A stretch of DNA of 64,000 bases, from positions 83,328 to 147,327 of the forward strand of contig NZ_FOHO01000009.1 of assembly GCF_900111675.1 (NCBI RefSeq), written 5' to 3'. Each line of letters begins with the position of its first letter. Within the stretch, counting starts at the first letter, position 1. The stretch is from Paracoccus homiensis. Its GTDB lineage: Bacteria > Pseudomonadota > Alphaproteobacteria > Rhodobacterales > Rhodobacteraceae. The notes under the pieces are model-generated. The model was not told the origin of the DNA and did not search any database. It saw only the letters and a program-made list of their open reading frames with translations. Position numbers and translations under genes: made by a program. This document shows positions 57,905-64,000 of the stretch, piece after piece.

Positions 57905-59371
57905 TCAGCGGGACAGCGGGCGGAATTCACCCTTGGCTGTGGTCATCAGGCTGACCACGATGATCGCCAGACCGGCCAGGGTGAAGCCGGGAATGATCTC
58001 GTAGACCCCCGGTCCGCCCATGAAGCTGGCATTCAGCCCGGCCCAGGTCCAGACCATGACCGTGCCTGCGCCGACGACCAGACCGGCCACCGCACCCGAA
58101 CCCGTCATCCGCGACCAGATCAGGGACAGGATGATCAGCGGACCGAAGGCCGCACCGAAGCCCGCCCAGGCATGGGCCACCAGCGACAGCACGTTCGAGT
58201 TCGGATCACCCGCGATGAAGGCCGCAACCACGCCGACGGCCAGCACCGCGATGCGGCCGACCATCACCACCTGCTGTTCGCTGGCCTCGCGGTTCAGGAA
58301 CAGGCGATAGAAGTCTTCGGTCAGGGACGAGGATGATACCAGCAGCTGGCTGGACACCGTGCTCATGATCGCGGCCAGAAGTGCGGCGAACAGGAAACCG
58401 GTGACCAGCGGATGGAACAGCAGATTCGACAGGACGATGAAGATCGTTTCCGGATCCTCGATCGTCAGCCCGTTGCGCACGACATAGGCACGGCCAAAGA
58501 CGCCGACACCGACCGCACCCAGAAGCGAGATCGCCATCCAGCCCATACCGATATTGCGCGCGGTCGACACGTCGCGGACGCTGCGGACGGCCATGAAGCG
58601 CACGATGATATGCGGCTGGCCGAAATAGCCCAGCCCCCAGGTCACGGCGGACAGGAATCCGACAGCCGTCAGGCCCTGGGTCAGCGACAGGAAATTGGGA
58701 TCAACTTCGGACAGGGTGGCGCGGGCCTGTTCCAGACCGCCGCCGCCCGGCCCCATCAGCACCACAGCGGGCATGATGACCAGCGCCAGCATCATGATGC
58801 AGCCCTGCACGAAATCGGTCAGGCTGACGGCCAGAAAGCCGCCGATGACGGTATAGGCCAGAACCACGCCAAGCGTCAGCCAGACCCCGGTCTGATAGCT
58901 GCCGTCAAAGGCGCTGGCGAACAGTTTGCCGCCGCCGACCAGACCCGAGGCGGTATAGACCACGAAGAACACGACGATCACGATCGCCGACACCACCCGC
59001 AGGATCAGCGCACGCGACGGGAAGCGATTGGCAAGAAAACCGGGGATTGTCAGTGCGTTGTCATAGCGTTCGGTCTGTTCGCGCAGTCGCGGCGCGACGA
59101 TGATCCAGTTCAGCAGCGCACCCACGAACAGGCCGATGCCGATCCATGCCTCGACCAGGCCCGTGGCATACAGTGCGCCGGGAAGACCCAGCAGCAGCCA
59201 GCCGCTCATATCCGATGCACCGGCAGACAGGGCCGCGACGGCGGGCGGCAGGTTGCGGCCGCCAAGGATATATTCCTCAGAGCTTGAAGTCGATTTGCGC
59301 CATGCATAGACGCCGATGGCAAGCATCAGCAGGAAATACAGGATCAGACTGATCCAGACACCAAGTGCCAT
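57905..59371 (-). CDS. putP: Sodium/proline symporter
   Basis: 488 residues with about 13 membrane helices. YILGGRNLPPAVAALSAGASDMSGWLL, the region QLLVSSSSLTEDFYR and GYFGQPHIIVRFMA are characteristic of PutP in the solute-sodium symporter family. It imports proline with sodium. No proline catabolic gene is visible nearby. Confidence 0.93.
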   Translation of the reverse strand: MALGVWISLILYFLLMLAIGVYAWRKSTSSSEEYILGGRNLPPAVAALSAGASDMSGWLLLGLPGALYATGLVEAWIGIGLFVGALLNWIIVAPRLREQTERYDNALTIPGFLANRFPSRALILRVVSAIVIVVFFVVYTASGLVGGGKLFASAFDGSYQTGVWLTLGVVLAYTVIGGFLAVSLTDFVQGCIMMLALVIMPAVVLMGPGGGGLEQARATLSEVDPNFLSLTQGLTAVGFLSAVTWGLGYFGQPHIIVRFMAVRSVRDVSTARNIGMGWMAISLLGAVGVGVFGRAYVVRNGLTIEDPETIFIVLSNLLFHPLVTGFLFAALLAAIMSTVSSQLLVSSSSLTEDFYRLFLNREASEQQVVMVGRIAVLAVGVVAAFIAGDPNSNVLSLVAHAWAGFGAAFGPLIILSLIWSRMTGSGAVAGLVVGAGTVMVWTWAGLNASFMGGPGVYEIIPGFTLAGLAIIVVSLMTTAKGEFRPLSR

Positions 59372-59481
59372 GCTTCCTCCTCAGTAAAGCTGTTATGATC
59401 ACCTTGCCGTGACAGAACATCGCAGCATGTGCAAGCCATGCGCCTGCATGGCCGCGGTGTGTCACGCCTTGCCGAGGGCAG

Positions 59482-60954
59482 TTACAGCCCGTAGATCGCG
59501 CCGAATTTCTCTTCCAGATAATCCAGCAGCGGATCGGGGCTGATCGCGGCGCCTGTCGCCTGTTCGATCAGATCGCGCGGCGGCAGCAAACCGCCATGAC
59601 GCTGCACATTCTCGCGCAGCCATTCGACGCCGGGTGCGGCATCGCCTTCGGCCAGCGCCTGCGCCAGATCCGGGACATTCTTGCGCATCGCGGCGTTCAG
59701 GCATCCGGCATAGACATTGCCCAACGCATAGGTCGGGAAATAGCCGAACAACCCGACCGACCAGTGAACATCCTGCAGGACGCCATGCGCAGGGCGATCG
59801 ACGGCGACGCCGAAGTCCTTCTGGAAACGGCTGTTCCACGCCTCGACCAGATCGTCCGTATCCAGACGCCCCGAAATCAGGTCGCGTTCCAGATCAAAGC
59901 GCAGCATGATATGCAGGTTATACTGCACCTCGTCGGCTTCGGTGCGGATAAAGCCGGGGGTGACGCGGTTCACCGTGGCGTAGAAATCATCGGCATTGGC
60001 GATGTTCAGCCCGTCGAAAGCATCGGACATGCGGTTGAACAGCCAGCCGGTGAAGGCACGGCCCCGGCCCATCTGGTTTTCATAGATGCGGCTTTGGCTT
60101 TCATGCACGCCCATCGACACGCCACGCCCCAGCGGCGTGAAGGCGTAATCAGGGTCGATACCCAATTCATAACTGGAATGACCGACTTCGTGGATCGTCG
60201 AATAGATGCAGTTGAAGGGGTCGGTTTCGACCACGCGCGTCGTGATGCGGCTGTCCTGCCAGCGACCGCTGCTGAACGGATGGACGGCGATGTCCATGCG
60301 CCCGCGCGACCAGTCATAGCCAAAGGCCCCTGCGCAGGCCCTTGCCAGACGCAGCTGGGTTTCCTGCGGGAAATGTCCGGTCAGCGGCTGTGGCTGTCGG
60401 TCCGCGCCCATGATGTCGTCCCGCAGCGCCACCAGACGCGGGCGCATGGCATCGAATACGCGGGCGATCTCGGCGGCGGTGGTGTCGGGTTCGTAATCCT
60501 CCAGCAGCGCGTCATAAAGATCGCCGCCATCGGCCAGCGCCGCCGCCTCTTCGCGCTTCAGCATCAGAACCTGATCCAGCGTCGGCAGGAAATCCTGCGG
60601 CGCGTCATTGGCCCGTGCCTCGGCCCAGATCCCCTGCGCACGCGAGGTGACGCGCGCAAGTTCCGCCGCCAGCCGCGCGGGAATGCGGTTGGTGCGGGTA
60701 TAGTCACGGTCGATCAGCTGAAGGATCCGCGCCTCGACCTCGTTTTCGGGTTCGGCGACGGACAGCCATTCACCAATGCGGGGATCGGTGCGGCGTTCAT
60801 GCAGCACCTCTTCCATGGCGCCAATTTCTTCGGCCCGCTGTTCGGTTGCACCGCGGGGCATGACCGTTTCCTGATCCCATCCCAGACGCTCGGCCACGGA
60901 TGACAGCGCCTCGGTCTGGCGCTGAAAGGCGAGAAGATCGTTGAAGGCGCTCAT
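59482..60954 (-). CDS. Carboxypeptidase Taq-type (M32)
   Basis: 490 residues. IHEVGHSSYELG carries the HExxH zinc site, and VHESQSRIYENQMGR the third metal ligand (Glu). ERLGWDQETVMPRGA near the N-terminus is a family block. The enzyme removes C-terminal residues from peptides in the cytoplasm. It overlaps the ctaA stop by 4 bases, so both belong to one transcript. Confidence 0.93.
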   Translation of the reverse strand: MSAFNDLLAFQRQTEALSSVAERLGWDQETVMPRGATEQRAEEIGAMEEVLHERRTDPRIGEWLSVAEPENEVEARILQLIDRDYTRTNRIPARLAAELARVTSRAQGIWAEARANDAPQDFLPTLDQVLMLKREEAAALADGGDLYDALLEDYEPDTTAAEIARVFDAMRPRLVALRDDIMGADRQPQPLTGHFPQETQLRLARACAGAFGYDWSRGRMDIAVHPFSSGRWQDSRITTRVVETDPFNCIYSTIHEVGHSSYELGIDPDYAFTPLGRGVSMGVHESQSRIYENQMGRGRAFTGWLFNRMSDAFDGLNIANADDFYATVNRVTPGFIRTEADEVQYNLHIMLRFDLERDLISGRLDTDDLVEAWNSRFQKDFGVAVDRPAHGVLQDVHWSVGLFGYFPTYALGNVYAGCLNAAMRKNVPDLAQALAEGDAAPGVEWLRENVQRHGGLLPPRDLIEQATGAAISPDPLLDYLEEKFGAIYGL

Positions 60955-62096
60955 TTCACGGTCCCCCGAACCGAGGTTTCATACGGAAAGCGGGCATGCG
61001 CCCGCGCGCGGATGATCAGCACGAACAGGGCCACCGCGCCCAGCTGATGGGTCAGGGCCAGCATCAGCGGCGAGGCATGCACGACATTCATGATCCCCAG
61101 CGCGATCTGCGCTGCGACCATCACCAGCATGACGGTAAAGGCGCCGCGCGTCACCGGATGAGGCGACCGACGCGCCCGCAGCCAGACGACGACCGCGAAG
61201 ATCGCGACCAGATAGCCGGTCATGCGGTGGATGAATTGAACCAGCGCCGGGTTCTCGAAGAAATTCCGCCAGCCAAGGGTGCCATCCCAGATCGCAGCAG
61301 GAATCCACTCGCCCCCCATGGTCGGCCAGCCGGTATAGGTCCGGCCCGCATCGATCCCGGCGACCAGCGCACCGATCAGGATCTGCAGAAAGGTCAGGTG
61401 CAGCAGACCGGTGCACATCGAGAACAGCTTGGGCTCGCCCGCGCGGCGGGCACGCAGCAGGTCGGCCTCGGACCGGCCCAGCAACAGCGCGTACCACGCG
61501 ATCAGGCCAAGGATCAGAAAGGCGATGCCCAGATGCGTCGCAAGGCGGTACGAGGCGACGCGGGTCATCCCCTCGACCAGGCCGGAACTGACCATCCACC
61601 AGCCGATCGCCCCCTGGATCCCGCCCAGAACACCGATGCCCAGCAACCGCTGCGTCCAGCCCGTCGGAATGCGGCGGGTCAGCAGGAAGCCCAGGAAACC
61701 CAGCGCCCAGACCAGCCCCACGGCCCGGCCCAACAGGCGATGCGACCATTCCCACCAGTAGATCTGCTTGAACCCCGCAAGGTCCATCTCGGGGTTCACC
61801 TCGGTGAATTGCGGGATCTGCTGATACGCCTCGAATTCGCGCTGCCATGTCGCCTGATCCATGGGCGGCAAAGCCCCGGTCACGGGCGCCCATTCGGTGA
61901 TCGACAGACCCGAACCGGTCAGCCGCGTCGCGCCCCCCAGCGCGATCATCGCGGCCACCATTGCGAACAGGACGATCAGCCACAACCGGATCGCGCGGCG
62001 CGCGCCCTTGGGGGCGGCGTCGATAATGCCGGTCCGGGTGACGGGCCGGGTGACGGTCTGATCCGAGACTTCCTCGAAAATCGGGCGCTTGGCCAT
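60951..62096 (-). CDS. ctaA: Heme A synthase (COX15/CtaA)
   Basis: 381 residues with eight membrane helices. GGATRLTGSGLSITEW and WWEWSHRLLGRAVG (heme-binding His) as well as FIHRMTGYLVAIF and THQLGAVALF carry the four conserved His. The enzyme oxidises heme O to heme A for cytochrome aa3 oxidase. N-terminal RPIFEEVSDQT is typical of alphaproteobacterial members. Confidence 0.93.
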   Translation of the reverse strand: MAKRPIFEEVSDQTVTRPVTRTGIIDAAPKGARRAIRLWLIVLFAMVAAMIALGGATRLTGSGLSITEWAPVTGALPPMDQATWQREFEAYQQIPQFTEVNPEMDLAGFKQIYWWEWSHRLLGRAVGLVWALGFLGFLLTRRIPTGWTQRLLGIGVLGGIQGAIGWWMVSSGLVEGMTRVASYRLATHLGIAFLILGLIAWYALLLGRSEADLLRARRAGEPKLFSMCTGLLHLTFLQILIGALVAGIDAGRTYTGWPTMGGEWIPAAIWDGTLGWRNFFENPALVQFIHRMTGYLVAIFAVVVWLRARRSPHPVTRGAFTVMLVMVAAQIALGIMNVVHASPLMLALTHQLGAVALFVLIIRARAHARFPYETSVRGTVK

Positions 62097-62136
62097 CTGG
62101 GGGCTCCTCTGACGTCGGGCGGAGGTTAGGTCGGGC

Positions 62137-62865
62137 TCAGCGGCGGGTCAATTGCCGCAGGACGCCGTGCAGGATGCGGACATCGCCCTGCGTCAGGGTC
62201 AGGCGTGACCACATGTTGCGCAGATTCAAGCGCATGCTTTCAGCCTTGGTTTCCGGAAAGAAGAACCCGGATTCCTTCAGTTTTTCTTCGTAGTGGTCGC
62301 CCAGCTTCTCGATCTCGACGCGATCCGCCAGCAACTCGGCGGCGGCCTTGCGGACATGCGGGGCCGGTTCGGGCGGCAATGTGTCGCGGCCCCATTCATA
62401 GCCCATCAGCAATACCGCCTGCGCCAGGTTCAGCGACGGGAAATCGGGATTGACCGGCACCGTCACGATGGCATTGGCCCGCGCCACATCGTCATTTTCC
62501 AGACCGGCGCGTTCAGGCCCGAAGATCAGCGCACAGCGCCCGTCCAATGCGCGCGCCTTGTCCATCGCGGTCTGCGGGGTGAAGACCGGCTTTGACAATT
62601 CGCGTCCGCGCGCGGTTGTCGCAAAGGCGTATTCGATCCCCTCCATCGCGCTGGCCAGCGTCGGATAGACCTTGGCATGGTCCAGCACCTTGCCCGCCGC
62701 GCCCGAGGCCATTGCGACCGCCTTGGGATTGGGCCAGCCATCCCGCGGTTCGACCAGCCGCATTTCGGTCAGCCCGAAATTCAGCATGGCGCGCGCGGCG
62801 GCGCCGATGTTTTCGCCCATCTGCGGGCGCACGAGGATGACGACGGGTGTGCGATTGTCTGACAT
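62137..62865 (-). CDS. SPOUT RNA methyltransferase, TrmJ-like
   Basis: 242 residues from the ATG at 62865. VRPQMGENIGAAARAM, LIFGPERAGL and FPSLNLAQAVLLMGYEW are the three SPOUT knot motifs of TrmJ, which 2'-O-methylates position 32 of some tRNAs. An upstream frame to 62901 was rejected. It diverges from the ThiE-like gene at 62935. Confidence 0.88.
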   Translation of the reverse strand: MSDNRTPVVILVRPQMGENIGAAARAMLNFGLTEMRLVEPRDGWPNPKAVAMASGAAGKVLDHAKVYPTLASAMEGIEYAFATTARGRELSKPVFTPQTAMDKARALDGRCALIFGPERAGLENDDVARANAIVTVPVNPDFPSLNLAQAVLLMGYEWGRDTLPPEPAPHVRKAAAELLADRVEIEKLGDHYEEKLKESGFFFPETKAESMRLNLRNMWSRLTLTQGDVRILHGVLRQLTRR

Positions 62866-62934
62866 GGCCGTTCGCATAGTCCGTCTGGAAGCGGCGGGCA
62901 AGCTGCGCTATCTGCGGACAAGACGAAGGAGAAT

Positions 62935-63540
62935 ATGATGTCCGACCAGCCGCAGCTTTATCTGATGACCCCCGCCGGTGCCCAGGCTTCGGCACTGGGG
63001 CCGCTTCTGGCCGAGGTGATGGACCGCTTTCCGGTCTCCTGCCTGCGCATCCGCGGCGGCGCCGAAGAGGATGAGTTGGGTCGCATCGCCGATCTGACCC
63101 GCGAAATCGCCCATGCCCGCGACGTGGCCGTGGTCATCGACGACCATGTGAAGCTGGCGCAGCGCCACGGGCTGGACGGCGTCCACTTGACCGACGGCTC
63201 ACGCGGCGTACGGCTTGCGCGGACGGAGCTGGGTGCGGATGCCATCGTCGGCGCCTTCTGCGGCGCGTCGCGCCATGACGGCATGAGCGCGGGCGAAGCG
63301 GGCGCCGATTACGTCAGCTTTGGCCCGATCGGCGATTCGGCCCTGGGCCGGGGCGAACCGGCGCCGCAGGATCTGTTCCAGTGGTGGTCCGAAATGATCG
63401 AGATCCCCGTCGTGGCCGAAGGCGCCCTGACCCGCGACCTGATCACCCGCATCAGCCCCGCCTGCGATTTCATCGCCATCGGTCCTGAAATCTGGTCCGA
63501 AGACGACCCGATCGCGGCACTTGCGGCGCTGTGGGGCTAA
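62935..63540 (+). CDS. ThiE-like thiamine phosphate synthase family protein
   Basis: 201 residues from ATG 62935 (ATG at 62938 is equally good; AAGGAGAA before it). LYLMTPAG, DDHVKLAQRHGLDGVHLTDGS and GADYVSFGPI follow the TIM-barrel scheme of ThiE. The conserved Lys/Arg and pyrophosphate loop are partly altered (FGPIGDSALG), so it may be a diverged member rather than the main ThiE. No TPP riboswitch is visible upstream. Confidence 0.75.
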   Translation: MMSDQPQLYLMTPAGAQASALGPLLAEVMDRFPVSCLRIRGGAEEDELGRIADLTREIAHARDVAVVIDDHVKLAQRHGLDGVHLTDGSRGVRLARTELGADAIVGAFCGASRHDGMSAGEAGADYVSFGPIGDSALGRGEPAPQDLFQWWSEMIEIPVVAEGALTRDLITRISPACDFIAIGPEIWSEDDPIAALAALWG

Positions 63541-63579
63541 AGCGGCACGGCTGATCTCAAGATTCATAGAGGAATGGCC

Positions 63580-63665
63580 ATGCGGATTATCGTTACAGGC
63601 GGATCGAATTCGGTAATGCGCAAGGGCTGGACTAGCTATCTTCCAGAACAGTTCCCGGGCGAGAT
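63580..63665 (+). pseudogene. 5' fragment of an SGNH-hydrolase-like gene cut by IS
   Basis: The frame opens MRIIVTGGSNSVMRKGWTSY, resembling the N-terminus of SGNH/GDSL-type hydrolases (GGSNSV block), and stops making sense after about residue 29 where the IS end begins. AGAGG lies about seven bases before the ATG at 63580. It is less GC-rich than its neighbours, as surface-polysaccharide genes often are. The rest of the gene may continue beyond the right edge, after the IS. Confidence 0.6.
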
Positions 63666-64000
63666 GACTCTGTTGCACAAATCGGGTGATGGCCGAGGTT
63701 CCCCCTTCCCCGGACGGACTTATCCCACAGCTTCCGTGACGGGTATGCCGAGCGCGGTGTATCCGTTCAGGACGGCGATTCGGACCTGGAGTTCAGCGAC
63801 CTGACGGTCGAAGTCCCGCGCCACGAGCCGCTGCCCCAGCAACTTCACACAATGCATCTTTGTCTCGACGCGGCTTCGGCGGTGGTATCCGCTCCATCGT
63901 CGCCAGAGCGCGCGGCCCAGGTATTTCACCGCGCGCAGGGCCTCGTTTCGCGCCACGGCTCCAGCGGTGATCGTCTTCCAGGGCTTCGCGTTCTTGCGGG
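63666..64000 (-). mobile_element. IS5-family insertion sequence, one end, partial
   Basis: The end starts at about 63666 with GACTCTGTTGCACAAATC, like the terminal repeats of IS5-group elements, and runs out of the window. The other terminal repeat and target duplication are not included. Confidence 0.75.
63720..64000 (-). CDS. IS5-family transposase, C-terminal part
   Basis: 94 codons of the C-terminal end (93 residues) of the transposase, entering from the right edge. RKNAKPWK, then YLGRALWRRWSGYHRRSRVE and TKMHCVKLLGQRLVARDFDRQ, are typical of IS5 transposases; the Glu in RSRVETKM is the last of the DDE residues. The N-terminal part with the other catalytic Asp residues lies outside. Confidence 0.88.
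   Translation of the reverse strand, partial: RKNAKPWKTITAGAVARNEALRAVKYLGRALWRRWSGYHRRSRVETKMHCVKLLGQRLVARDFDRQVAELQVRIAVLNGYTALGIPVTEAVG

Noticed and set aside
62866..62934. TPP riboswitch before the ThiE-like gene
   Set aside because: The gap is only 69 bases and lacks the conserved CUGAGA and related elements.
31400..64000. CRISPR arrays
   Set aside because: No regularly spaced direct repeats were found in this or the prophage part.

Overview
The window looks like the chromosome of an alphaproteobacterium of the family Rhodobacteraceae, most likely Paracoccus or a close relative. The grounds are the high G+C content, the typical LipA, DUF6456, DUF6477, CtaA and PutP proteins, the paired L,D-transpeptidase/DUF882 genes, and an IS5-type element of the kind common in Paracoccus. 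Genus is an inference.

Positions 1 to about 31,341 are most of a temperate podovirus-like prophage whose left end lies outside the window. Its integrase sits next to the 3' end of a tRNA-Leu(CAA) gene (31342-31425). Leftward (minus strand) from the repressor region run a Cro-like regulator and a DNA-modification and replication block: two methyltransferase-like genes, a PAPS-reductase-like ATPase, RusA, a DUF1376 protein, a helicase-loader-like protein and a DnaA domain-IV-only protein. Then come four small DNA-binding proteins and a Bordetella BPP-1/T7-like virion module: terminase, portal, scaffold, capsid, Bbp16 cement, gp11/gp12-like tail tube, gp13/gp14-like proteins and a transglycosylase internal protein. 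Rightward (plus strand) run a short repressor without a peptidase domain, a membrane protein and a Panacea toxin-antitoxin pair. After these come a lipoprotein-led early operon with YqaJ/RecT recombination, GapR-like DUF2312, Lar-like, excisionase-like and integrase genes. Near-identical 17-bp operators fill the -35/-10 spacer of the two early promoters. A motif plus a hairpin that hides the ribosome-binding site occurs twice in the late operon.

From 31.4 kb on the content is chromosomal. In order: lipA; a peroxiredoxin next to oxyR; DUF6456 and DUF6477; a HerA-like ATPase; a likely small RNA; an IalB-family protein; a fabF-acp-lpxD cluster; the L,D-transpeptidase/DUF882 pair; and a TetR gene.

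Positions 44.7-57.9 kb hold the reductive pyrimidine catabolism regulon: rutR, beta-ureidopropionase, dihydropyrimidinase, a four-gene ABC importer, preT and preA. It is split by a PepSY/two-component system (51.9-55.1 kb). RutR-like boxes lie in front of both halves. Together the enzymes would convert imported pyrimidine through dihydropyrimidine and N-carbamoyl-beta-alanine to beta-alanine.

The window ends with putP, an M32 carboxypeptidase, ctaA, a TrmJ-like methyltransferase, a ThiE-like protein, and a gene fragment cut by an IS5-family element that runs off the right edge.
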